DNA from: Mycolicibacterium flavescens
Lineage (GTDB): Bacteria > Actinomycetota > Actinomycetes > Mycobacteriales > Mycobacteriaceae
Direction of reading: 5' to 3'
DNA length: 64,000 nucleotides
NCBI RefSeq assembly: GCF_001722335.1
Contig: NZ_MIHA01000015.1
Location: 62,001 to 126,000 of the forward strand
Under the pieces are notes generated by a model that was not told the DNA's origin, ran no database searches, and was given only the letters and a program-made list of their open reading frames with translations. Within the stretch, counting starts at the first letter, position 1. The number at the start of each line of letters is the position of its first letter. Below, piece by piece: positions 40,249 to 48,257 of this stretch. The position numbers were made by a program, and so were the translations under genes.

Positions 40249-42591
40249 TCACGCTCCTGCGGCGTCGAAAAGATCAGTGATCCAACCGGTTCCGCGACCG
40301 TCAAGGTAAGCATGTGCTGCGGCGTAGATCATGTCTTCCATCGGCAGATCCGCCGGCACTGCCCCGCTGTTGCCGTCAGCAATCCACCCCAGGACCACCT
40401 CAAGCGCCCGGCAAATGAGCCATTGCGCCCGGTACTCTGTGCAGGCGCTCTCAGTGGGTTCGTCGTCCCAACCCGGCTGCACCATTCCAATGCTGAACCA
40501 TTGCTGCTGAACCGCTTCGGCAAACTGGGCACGGTCCGCGGCATCTATCCTGCCGTCAGCCGCCACCGGCCATACCGAATCGAAGTTCGACGGAATCCGA
40601 GGGGCATCAGCGGTGACGATCGCGAGGCGCGCGTCGGAAACGATCGCTTCGGTGATCAGTCTGGCTGCCCGATGGGTGAGCCCTCTAGCACGAAGTTGGG
40701 CTACACGCTCGAAAAGTTCGGGGAACTCTCGCTCCAGTCGGTGCGGAGCATCCTCGTCAGAGATGGCGGCCAGCTTTTCGATCGAGGCGGGCATGGACAT
40801 GCCGGAGCAGGTGGCCCATTCAGTGCCCCAGCGCTGCGCGGCAGTCATCAGCGCCGCTACCTCCGACCAGGTGGTCGCTGCAGCGGCCAAGCGCCAGCCA
40901 GCCGGCTCCGCGGCCTTGAGTTCCGCGTAGGCCGCCAGCGTTGCTGCCGGATCGAGATTCCCGGTCCACCGGCTACGAAAGCCCTCACCAATAGCTTGGT
41001 CGGACCAAAGCATCCGCACGCCTCGACGGATCTCGACCCCCGCTGGTACGTAGCCTGCACCGTGGTGGGTCAGCGCAACAATAAGCCGATCCCCGGTTGC
41101 TGAATACATCAAGCCAACCGCCCAGAGCGCGAAAGAACGACAAGTCTCGGTGGCGTACAGCAGTTCCCATGCCAACCGCTTGACCATTTGTAGATCGCTC
41201 GACTCGTTGCGCTGCCGTTCCAAGTCGCGGGCTGCGGCGGCCGCTACCCGCGACGGCAGCGTCGCGGCCGGAGTTGTCAGTGCTGCTGCTGCGATGGATG
41301 CGGTGGCAGGGGTCATTGACGCATGAGCACCGCCAACCGACGGACCAGCACCCGTCGCCGGCGCAATGGCGGCCGAAGCCGACGGCGGCGGACCCAGCGG
41401 GCCTGGGGGCAGCAAGGACGCTGCAACCGGGGAATGGGGACCACCGCTAGACACGGCCTGCGGCCCAGCAATAGACACTGGTACCGCACCCGTGGTCGCC
41501 GCAATAGGCGGCTGCGATGTACCACTCGGCGATGGCGCCTGCATTGCCGCCGACGCAGCGGCTGGGAAAGGAGCAGGGGTTGTTGTCTGGGTGCCGGCCA
41601 CCGAGGACAGCGGCGCCGGAGCACTCGCGTGCATGACCCCCTGCAGCGCGACGGCAGATGGCGACGATGCGGACGCTGATGGTCGTACGGAGCCTGCGTG
41701 CGACATTCCTCCAGCGCCCGATCCCGATAACGACGATGCCGAACCGCCGAGCGCGGCCATCGAGCCTGCGGATGACCATGGTCCTGTACCGGTGAGGCAG
41801 GCCCCACTGCTTCCGATATCTGCCACAGCGGCGCCGTACGCGGGACCGGTGCCCTGCGCCGAGAGTTGCGATGACACCGAGGAAGAACCAGGGGTAGGCC
41901 CGGTGCTGACTCTCGGCGCATTGTTGCCAGACGACAGGTTGGCATCAGGCGGGTCTGGCGCCGAATGACGAGTCTGCGTACCGCCGGTCTCTACTACTGC
42001 GTCGGGCGGACGCTCGGGCGATTCGTCGGATCGCTTATCGGTCGACCGATCGTCATCGCCAGCACCGACCGGATCGCCACTCGGCGGCCCCTCCGGCAAT
42101 GGCGCAAATCTCTGCCCGAATTGCACGGTAAGAGCGCGAATCTCATCGGCCGCACCGACAGCGGTCGCTCGTGTCCGCGCAGCAGCACCGGTGATGATGC
42201 CGATCGCGATGGGACTTCTGCTCGGCACATGGACAAGTTGCTGATGTGCCTCAGCATCGATCGTGTCGATCATCAGCTCAGCACTCATCTGGATCGCGGC
42301 AACACTCTGCATCAGATCAGCCGCGGCACCGTCCGCCTCAGCCTTGTCGTCGGCCCGGACTTGAATACGTCTGTAGGCAGCGTGCATTGCTTCGAAACCA
42401 CTTGACTGCGCCACACCGGCAGCCTGCAATCCGTGCAAGGCGACCCGGTGAGCATCTACTGCGGCCGCGGTCGCAGTCGCCAGATGACGTTGAGCCGCAG
42501 CCCTGCCTTCAGATTCTTCGCGCGTGGTCGGCCATACGTCAGGCGCCACGATAAAGCGTGAATAGGTGCGAGCAGGTAGCGAAGCGGCCAT
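40249..42591 (-). CDS. Large ESX-associated-type protein (Rv3899c/Rv0029/Rv2082-like C-terminus)
   Basis: 780 aa in three parts. Residues 1-170 are helical (AAAQRHLATATAAAVDAHRV, AADLMQSVAAIQMSAELMID), in the style of ESX-secreted helical bundles. Residues 170-440 are a low-complexity Ala/Pro/Ser/Gly linker. Residues 465-780 form a conserved-looking domain containing HHGAGYVPAGVEIRRGVRML and RWTGNLDPAATLAAYAEL. The GYVPxGV...W...DPxxxL pattern recalls the DUF5631/DUF5632 proteins of mycobacteria (Rv3899c, Rv0029, Rv2082), which are encoded near or with ESX loci; this is from memory and needs alignment. Its start overlaps the stop of the upstream gene (TGATG). Confidence 0.65.
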   Translation of the reverse strand: MAASLPARTYSRFIVAPDVWPTTREESEGRAAAQRHLATATAAAVDAHRVALHGLQAAGVAQSSGFEAMHAAYRRIQVRADDKAEADGAAADLMQSVAAIQMSAELMIDTIDAEAHQQLVHVPSRSPIAIGIITGAAARTRATAVGAADEIRALTVQFGQRFAPLPEGPPSGDPVGAGDDDRSTDKRSDESPERPPDAVVETGGTQTRHSAPDPPDANLSSGNNAPRVSTGPTPGSSSVSSQLSAQGTGPAYGAAVADIGSSGACLTGTGPWSSAGSMAALGGSASSLSGSGAGGMSHAGSVRPSASASSPSAVALQGVMHASAPAPLSSVAGTQTTTPAPFPAAASAAMQAPSPSGTSQPPIAATTGAVPVSIAGPQAVSSGGPHSPVAASLLPPGPLGPPPSASAAIAPATGAGPSVGGAHASMTPATASIAAAALTTPAATLPSRVAAAAARDLERQRNESSDLQMVKRLAWELLYATETCRSFALWAVGLMYSATGDRLIVALTHHGAGYVPAGVEIRRGVRMLWSDQAIGEGFRSRWTGNLDPAATLAAYAELKAAEPAGWRLAAAATTWSEVAALMTAAQRWGTEWATCSGMSMPASIEKLAAISDEDAPHRLEREFPELFERVAQLRARGLTHRAARLITEAIVSDARLAIVTADAPRIPSNFDSVWPVAADGRIDAADRAQFAEAVQQQWFSIGMVQPGWDDEPTESACTEYRAQWLICRALEVVLGWIADGNSGAVPADLPMEDMIYAAAHAYLDGRGTGWITDLFDAAGA

Positions 42592-43109
42592 CAGCCGGCT
42601 CCCGCTGCTTCGCAGACAGTTTCAGCGGCCTGGAGTGCACTCGAATACCGATCGATCATGTCGTTCGAAATCGAAGCGGGTTCGCGCCGCAAGTCAGCAT
42701 CGACGACAGCGACAATCGACTGCCGAACGTCAACGAGCGCATCAATTATCTCTCGTGGTACCTCTGGACCCAGCCGAGTTTCCAGATAGTTCAACTCTGC
42801 ACCCACCGCGCTGAAGTAATAGCCCTGTAAACCGAGGCTTTGCGATGACTCCCAGTCATTGGCCCGGTCGACTCGATCGATAAACGCGCCACGCGCAATC
42901 CCAACACCGCTCTTGAAATTCCCGAGGCCGGCACACGCCTCAAGTGCTGCACCCTGCTTCTCCGCTGACTCAACAACAGACGTAGCTGAGGTCGCCGGCG
43001 TCGGCGAGTGTTCAGCCTGCCCACGCATGGAGGTAGTGAGACTGACGGCGAGCGACACGATTGCAGCGGCAGCGCCAACAACCGCGAACGGAAATGCCGC
43101 CCTGCTCAC
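42591..43109 (-). CDS. Membrane-anchored helical protein
   Basis: A 172-aa protein with an N-terminal anchor (FPFAVVGAAAAIVSLAVSLT) and an extracytoplasmic helical domain with two Cys (EACAGLG, AETVCEAAGAG) that may form a disulfide. No lipobox is clear. It is the second gene of the ESX-like module, between the EspC-like and 780-aa genes, with both junctions overlapping or only a few nt apart. Function is unknown. Confidence 0.65.
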   Translation of the reverse strand: MSRAAFPFAVVGAAAAIVSLAVSLTTSMRGQAEHSPTPATSATSVVESAEKQGAALEACAGLGNFKSGVGIARGAFIDRVDRANDWESSQSLGLQGYYFSAVGAELNYLETRLGPEVPREIIDALVDVRQSIVAVVDADLRREPASISNDMIDRYSSALQAAETVCEAAGAG

Positions 43110-43112
43110 AAA

Positions 43113-43409
43113 TCACTCCACCACGGCGCGAAGTTGTGCGGCGTTGGATTTATCAATGACGACAAGGGAATTAACCGCTGCGGCCGCTGTGGCGCTCAAT
43201 GCTTCAACCCGCAGGAGCAGCCCCGCCGCATGACCCCGCTGGGCAGCGACAGAAGTGAAGTCTGCGAGGCCAGCTGCGGCGTCGATGATGGACAGCCTGC
43301 CTGTGGCGACCGGACCGGCAGGTTCGACAACCGAGGCGTCTGCACCCGCCACGCCAGCGGCTGCGATTTCACCCCAGGCGGTGGCCGGCTGCAGATCGAG
43401 ACGTTCCAT
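43113..43409 (-). CDS. EspC/WXG100-like small helical protein
   Basis: 98 aa from ATG 43409 (MERLDLQPATAWGEIAAAGV). Two Ala-rich helices, then IDKSNAAQLRAVVE at the C-terminus. The size and the final D/NAAQL signature resemble the EspC (DUF2580) ESX-1 secretion-associated family, although no WxG turn is visible. It is first in the module; starts further upstream (43439, 43487) are possible. No strong RBS is seen; the 294-bp upstream region carries its promoter. Confidence 0.55.
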   Translation of the reverse strand: MERLDLQPATAWGEIAAAGVAGADASVVEPAGPVATGRLSIIDAAAGLADFTSVAAQRGHAAGLLLRVEALSATAAAAVNSLVVIDKSNAAQLRAVVE

Positions 43410-43703
43410 GGGGCATAACGTACCGCTTTCCAATAACATTTCGCCACAGCTGAGCACATATCCGTACGCGACATATTTGCAGTTCATAGCGCTGATCTGC
43501 AGCTTTGAGCAAACAATACATTGGTCGCGGCGTCATGTCCGGAATGCTTGTTTCCGGCCGCGCTCTTCTAGATGTGCGGATCCAGTCACGACGGGATCGA
43601 TGCCGCCTTTTCGCGTCGGGCTCCTCGTGGGCGGCCACTATGAATCGAATGCACGCGGACACCGAGTGCGTGCCACCTGACGGACAGCAAAAGTCAGGGC
43701 ACA

Positions 43704-44573
43704 TTAATTTCGATTCGGATAGACCGCTCTGGCGAGTTCGCGAGCGACCTCGAAGGTGCTGCGGTCCAATTCTTTACGCCGCGCCCGTTCAGCGACACTC
43801 GACAACAAGATCTTCATGGCGTCGGCGTTGTGGAGAGCCAGTTCGACCGCTTCGCAGACGGAACGAATCTCCGAAGCAGTGGCGCCATCGTGCTGTGTCC
43901 GCAGTTCACTGCCGCCAGCAGCACGAGGAACCTCGACGACGCGAATAGGTTCTCCATGGCGCTGGGCGGCTGTGCGTGCTGCTGAGGCGTCTCTGCGGCA
44001 CGTGTCAGAGCAATAACGGCGCGGACGCCCCCTCCGAGACGTGACTTCAGGATCCAGCATGACGGCATCGCAACGGACGCACCGAGTTGGATCGAACGTC
44101 GAGTCGCTATCTGCTCCCATCGACCGATGATCAACATCAACTGCGCTGTGGCTTCGCAATGTTGCGCCGTTCGCGCCCAGGCCGCCGGCATTACGGGACT
44201 TGGTTACACGCTGCGCACCGCCGTCACCGGCACGCGCTCTGCGGAGCACATTCTGAAGGTCGCGAGCACCGACTTCAGCGAGATCGGCGATCGATGCAAT
44301 AGTTTGACCGCGGTCCCTCATCCGCCCGATAACGGTTTGCAGGTTGACGAAGTGGCTCATGCGCTTGCATGCCGCATCCCTGCGGACGTTCTCAGTCACT
44401 TGATCGAGTCGCACACTCTCCCAAGCATCAACGGCTCCCACTCGCTGCAGCAGCACACGAATCGAGGCGGCATCGTCTACGTTTGCGCGTGCATCGCTTG
44501 CGCGCTTCTCGTTCGCCCTGCGCTGCGCTTCTCGCGCACGCTGGCGCGCCCGCAACTTGTCGCTTCCGCTCAT
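43704..44573 (-). CDS. Zinc-ribbon, putative DNA-binding protein
   Basis: A 289-aa protein. The N-terminal basic coiled-coil-like segment is LRARQRAREAQRRANEKRAS. A central HTH-like helix pair (TIASIADLAEVGARDLQNVL) precedes a zinc site: CVRCDAVMLDPEV followed by GRPRRYCSDTCRRDASAART (CxxC...CxxxC, as in plant/bacterial RGRPRxYCS ribbon proteins). The C-terminus is helical. The likely role is a DNA-binding regulator or replication protein of the island. Confidence 0.65.
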   Translation of the reverse strand: MSGSDKLRARQRAREAQRRANEKRASDARANVDDAASIRVLLQRVGAVDAWESVRLDQVTENVRRDAACKRMSHFVNLQTVIGRMRDRGQTIASIADLAEVGARDLQNVLRRARAGDGGAQRVTKSRNAGGLGANGATLRSHSAVDVDHRSMGADSDSTFDPTRCVRCDAVMLDPEVTSRRGRPRRYCSDTCRRDASAARTAAQRHGEPIRVVEVPRAAGGSELRTQHDGATASEIRSVCEAVELALHNADAMKILLSSVAERARRKELDRSTFEVARELARAVYPNRN

Positions 44574-44725
44574 GGACGCAAACGTAGAACAGGCCGCGAG
44601 TTATCGTCCACCACCGCAGCCACATTCGCGCGTATCGCGGATGCCTTTCTCGATATCCAGCTTCACGAACGCCGCAACGCCGTGTAGACCCTCAGAGTCA
44701 CCATCAGCAACGAGCCGTTGGACTC

Positions 44726-44917
44726 TCAGTCGTCGACGCTTGGCGCGCCTTCTCTGCGGCCGGTGTAGTTGTCGCGCGCCGCGTGCCTTTCTGCGTCGGC
44801 GACGTCAGCGTTGAACGTGGCGGCGAAATCGGCGTACTTGGCATCAAGCAGATGCTCGTCAGGCGCCGCGGGGTGCACGGCGACCGGTCGGGACTCGTTG
44901 GATGGACGTGACGCCAT
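44726..44917 (-). CDS. Small hydrophilic protein
   Basis: 63 aa from ATG 44917 (GGAG close upstream): MASRPSNESRPVAVHPAAPD, then EHLLDAKYADFAATFNADVA and a charged end. No family recognised. The RBS and the amphipathic helix support coding. It is upstream of, and may be cotranscribed with, the zinc-ribbon gene. Confidence 0.45.
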   Translation of the reverse strand: MASRPSNESRPVAVHPAAPDEHLLDAKYADFAATFNADVADAERHAARDNYTGRREGAPSVDD

Positions 44918-45664
44918 GTCTCCAACGATAGGCAGCCGCTGCTCCGCCAACGAACGGGGTGCGCCAAGTTGATGGGGCATCGGGCCCACAGAGCACCCCG
45001 CAGGCCTCTTCGCGATTGCGAAACTGTTCTCGCGCAGTCCCCAGTAAGCGTCACAAATCCTGGCATCTCTTTAGCCCGACGGCTGCTTTCCCCGCCTGAC
45101 TCCGATAGCTACTCCTCCTGCCATCCGCACCGCGACCTTCGGCCGCCCCCGGTCCGAACTCGCTGTTCAAAGGCACGACCCACACACCTCTTGCATTCTG
45201 GGCGGTGATCCGCTGATTTTCGACGGACGAAATTCGTTCTCCGGCGCACGCGGCCGAGGTGGCCGGCGTGAATGCATGTACCGCTCGAACCCGCTGTAGC
45301 TAGACGCCGTGGTTCGGCACCGAGATTCGCACACCGTGGCCCACTATGGGCATCGAGAGTCGTCGGGCAGTCGGAATCCCTCTGCGGGCACGTCAATGGC
45401 GCAACCTGCCACACGAAGTCGGCGCACCGGCGCTGGTGAACCCGGCGCCCTATTTCTCGGTCAAGACGGCTTGCGGCGGGGACGTCCCGGGCTGTCTACG
45501 GGCGGATCCTCCGCCGATATGGTTGACGTCCCGGCAACTATTCAGGGATCAAACCGTTCCGTTGTCGAACGTACTTCTTGCCTGCGATCGGAGTTGGGTT
45601 AAACAGCTCCGCCGTGTGCATTCAGGGTCGCTGCGGTTGCCGACAGAGCCGCCCCGTGCCGGTA
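44918..45664. other. 747-bp region without a clear gene
   Basis: ORFs on both strands here (for example 45346-45672 plus, 45109-45414 minus) have no RBS, no recognisable motif and atypical composition. It separates the ESX-like block from the TetR/MmpL block and may hold promoters or decayed sequence. Confidence 0.4.
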
Positions 45665-46378
45665 TCAGGTGACTATCTGTCTAGACGGACGGCGCGCCCC
45701 GTCCGACCGCCGCGTGCTCCTGGGCTTCACCCGGTCGCCGCCGTCTTCCACGATTTTGCGGTGGGCGGCGAGGAAATCGTCGACGATGTTCGCGCAGTCC
45801 TTGTGGGTTACGGTGCGAATCCCGGTCATGCGTGCGAAGGCCAGCGGGCCGACGAGTTGGCACAGCGCCAATTCAAGGTCGAAGTCGTCGAGTTCGGCTC
45901 GAGCTTTATCGCCGTTGAGTAGCGCGTCGAACGGTTGTCGGTACTGGTCGACGACTCGGGCCCGCAGAGCCCCGGATGCGTGGCGATCGTCGGTCTCGTC
46001 TTTGGCGCCGGTCGGCCCGAGTGAGAGCCATGCCAGGGTGGTGACGTGCAGCGGGGCGTCGTTGAACAGGGCGGCTTGGCGGCTGAGCAGCTCAATCAGT
46101 TGATCACGCAGGGAACCGCTGGTGGGTGCCGGTGTGGTCACCTGCGGCAGTAGCCGCTCGAACGTGGCGGCAAGCAGATGCGACGAGCTCTGAAAATGCC
46201 GATAGAGGGTGGTGCGGGCAACCTTGGATGCTTTGGTGACGGCATCGATGGTGACGGCCTCGACGCCTCCGGTGCTCAGAAGTGTTGCGGCAGCGTCCAA
46301 TAACCGGTTGCGTGACCGTATCCGCCGCGGGTCGATGTCGTCGTCATCGTGCAGGGATGGCTGACTGCTGTCGCTCAC
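45665..46378 (-). CDS. TetR-family transcriptional regulator
   Basis: 237 aa. The N-terminal HTH is RNRLLDAAATLLSTGGVEAV, TIDAVTKASKVARTTLYRHF; the C-terminal ligand domain includes FNDAPLHVTTLAWLSLGP. It diverges from the thioesterase gene. The shared 104-bp region contains an AGTATCGC-A-GCGAAACT inverted repeat, so it probably represses itself and the cassette. The ligand is unknown. Confidence 0.88.
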   Translation of the reverse strand: MSDSSQPSLHDDDDIDPRRIRSRNRLLDAAATLLSTGGVEAVTIDAVTKASKVARTTLYRHFQSSSHLLAATFERLLPQVTTPAPTSGSLRDQLIELLSRQAALFNDAPLHVTTLAWLSLGPTGAKDETDDRHASGALRARVVDQYRQPFDALLNGDKARAELDDFDLELALCQLVGPLAFARMTGIRTVTHKDCANIVDDFLAAHRKIVEDGGDRVKPRSTRRSDGARRPSRQIVT

Positions 46379-46444
46379 GGGGTCACCTCGGCGGTCGATT
46401 TCAGGCGATGTCGCGCACGACAGTCTAGCAGTTGTGGTACCAAG

Positions 46445-46461
46445 AGTATCGCAGCGAAACT
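46445..46461. promoter_or_regulatory. TetR-type operator 1
   Basis: AGTATCGCAGCGAAACT: two 8-nt arms with one mismatch around a central A. It lies between the first TetR gene and the thioesterase and matches the perfect copy at 47671-47687. Confidence 0.65.
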
Positions 46462-46482
46462 AGATGTACCGGGAGTGTCCTC

Positions 46483-46992
46483 GTGCCAGAAACTGCAGTA
46501 CCGTCCGAACGGCTACCTTCGCACACCCCGACGTGCATGGGGTGCGGCCCGGCCAACCCGCACGGCCTGCATTTGGAGGTCCACCGCAGTGCGGATTCGG
46601 TGTATGCCGATGTTACGTTCGACGAGCGTCACATTGGAGCCCCAGGCTTGGCGCATGGTGGGGCGGTGGCCGCCGCCTGCGATGACGTGCTGGGCTTCAC
46701 GTTGTGGATCGCCGGTACGCCGGCGGTGACGCGCACGCTGACGGTGGAGTATTTGCAGCCAGTGCCGTTGCACCAGCCCCACCGGATCACCGCGCACATC
46801 AGCGCCCGTGAGGGGCGGGCGCTGCATATTGCGGCGACCGGGACCTGTGAGGGGGTCACCCGGTTCACTGCGAGCGCAGTGTTCGTTGTGGTCGACACCG
46901 CGCATTTCGCCGCTCACGGCGACGTCAGCGGTTTCGGTGAGATCTTCGAGCAGCTCTCGCGCCGCAGCGGCGTCAACGGCCAAACGCCATGA
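46483..46992 (+). CDS. Hotdog-fold thioesterase (PaaI-like)
   Basis: About 169 aa from GTG 46483, preceded by GGGAG at 7-nt spacing; the ATG-like upstream extension would run through the operator. CMGCGPANPHGLHLEV and GAPGLAHGGAVAAACDDVLG are the characteristic hotdog motifs (HGG...DD). It probably hydrolyses acyl-CoA thioesters. Its TGA overlaps the start of the second TetR gene. In this cassette it may supply or recycle acyl chains for the MmpL cargo. Confidence 0.85.
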   Translation: MPETAVPSERLPSHTPTCMGCGPANPHGLHLEVHRSADSVYADVTFDERHIGAPGLAHGGAVAAACDDVLGFTLWIAGTPAVTRTLTVEYLQPVPLHQPHRITAHISAREGRALHIAATGTCEGVTRFTASAVFVVVDTAHFAAHGDVSGFGEIFEQLSRRSGVNGQTP

Positions 46993-47660
46993 GTGTCGCC
47001 AGCACTCGCGTGAGCAGCAATCCCGCACAGAATCAGGGCAGTTCAGCTGCCGACCAGGTCCACGCAGCTGAGGTGCCGCGTTCGCGTGCCTCAGCGCGTC
47101 GCCGCGAAGCGATCATGGATGCCGCGCTGGCTGTTGCTGCCACGGGCGGTTACGACGCGGTCCACATGCGGACAGTCGCCGAGCGAGTCGGTATCGCCGT
47201 GGGCACTCTATACCGCTATTACCCCGCCAAAACCCACCTGCTGGTGGCAGCGCTGACCCGAGAATTTCAGCGCCTCGACGTCTCCGGCGACTGGTCAAGC
47301 GGTGCCGGCACACCGCAACAGCGATTGGATCGACTGACCGCCCACCTACACGACCGGTGGCAGCGCGACCCGCTGCTGACCGACGCCATGACCCGGGCCT
47401 TCGCCGTTGCCGACACCCGCGCCGCTGCGGAGCTCGACCGCGCCGCCGCAACGATCGAAATCCTGCTGGCCCGCACCCTCGGAGGTGGCGAGCCGACACC
47501 GGCAGATCTGTGTGTCGCCGGCGTTATCTCCGACATCTGGCTGGCCAACCTCGTTGCCTTCATCAGTGGGCGCGTGTCGGCAGCCGATACCCGCGACCGT
47601 ATCGACCGGGCCACCCGCAGAGTCATCGACAGGGCGGCCCCGAGCACAACCGCACCGTAA
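46989..47660 (+). CDS. TetR-family regulator, KstR-like
   Basis: 223 aa. Its HTH REAIMDAALAVAATGGYDAV, HMRTVAERVGIAVGTLYRYY, PAKTHLLVAALTREFQRLD closely follows the KstR cholesterol-regulator pattern. The first 30 residues are a polar extension. It starts inside the thioesterase 3' end (ATGA) and is followed by a perfect operator at 47671. It may bind an acyl-CoA or sterol-CoA ligand; this is inferred from KstR. Confidence 0.87.
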   Translation: MSVASTRVSSNPAQNQGSSAADQVHAAEVPRSRASARRREAIMDAALAVAATGGYDAVHMRTVAERVGIAVGTLYRYYPAKTHLLVAALTREFQRLDVSGDWSSGAGTPQQRLDRLTAHLHDRWQRDPLLTDAMTRAFAVADTRAAAELDRAAATIEILLARTLGGGEPTPADLCVAGVISDIWLANLVAFISGRVSAADTRDRIDRATRRVIDRAAPSTTAP

Positions 47661-47670
47661 CGCTACTTCT

Positions 47671-47687
47671 GGTATCGCAGCGATACC
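47671..47687. promoter_or_regulatory. TetR-type operator 2 (perfect palindrome)
   Basis: GGTATCGCAGCGATACC, 8-bp arms around a central A, 49 bp before the DUF6188-like start. Confidence 0.75.
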
Positions 47688-47735
47688 TGTCGTACTCTTC
47701 AGGTACGGCTCAACGATGCGTCGAAGGAGAAGGCC

Positions 47736-48164
47736 ATGTACACCCAATGGATTGAAGACTGTGTCGTGCAACGTGTCTCTGTGCGCGACGGCTTGGTGTT
47801 GGACCTTGACGACTACAACGAGGTCGTGATCTCGCGCCCCTTGCTGCTCACCCTGCCTGCGGCCGGCCGCTTTCCCACCGAGGCGGTACTCATCAACCCC
47901 TTGCGGATCTCGGTGCATGAGCGCCCGCTGCTCAATCTGGCCGGCGCTGTGTGCACCCAGGCCTGGTCTGGTGACGACGGAGGTCTGCATCTGGCCTTCT
48001 CCCGTGGGCACCGCATTGACGTCCATCCCGACGAGCAGGTCACCGCATGGGAGCTGTACGGAAAGCGACATGGATACATGGCTTGCCTACCTCAGGGGCG
48101 AGTCCGTGTGGTCCGGCACGACATCCCCGACGACGACGACGCCAACATCGTGAACCGACGATAG
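47736..48164 (+). CDS. DUF6188-like small protein
   Basis: 142 aa from ATG 47736 behind AAGGAGAAGG. Beta-rich: VVQRVSVRDGLVLDLDDYNE, INPLRISVHERPLLNLAGA, GLHLAFSRGHRIDVHPDEQV, TAWELYGKRHGYMACLPQG. The sequence fits the DUF6188 family common in mycobacteria; no function is known. No signal peptide. It is the first gene after the perfect operator and is probably coregulated with the MmpL gene. Confidence 0.75.
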   Translation: MYTQWIEDCVVQRVSVRDGLVLDLDDYNEVVISRPLLLTLPAAGRFPTEAVLINPLRISVHERPLLNLAGAVCTQAWSGDDGGLHLAFSRGHRIDVHPDEQVTAWELYGKRHGYMACLPQGRVRVVRHDIPDDDDANIVNRR

Positions 48165-48222
48165 GCCCGCTCCAGCTGGCGCCGACCAACTGCGAACCAC
48201 TTCGCTACATGCTGTAGCGTAG

Positions 48223-48239
48223 CGATACTGATAGTATCG
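48223..48239. promoter_or_regulatory. TetR-type operator 3
   Basis: CGATACT-GAT-AGTATCG inverted repeat, with an adjacent GTAGCG half-site to the left (48214-48219), 19 bp before the mmpL start. Confidence 0.65.
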
Positions 48240-48257
48240 TCGACCAGGGGAGGTTCG

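Noticed and set aside
45346..45672. 108-aa plus-strand ORF
   Set aside because: No ribosome site, motif or conserved look; likely chance ORF in a gap.
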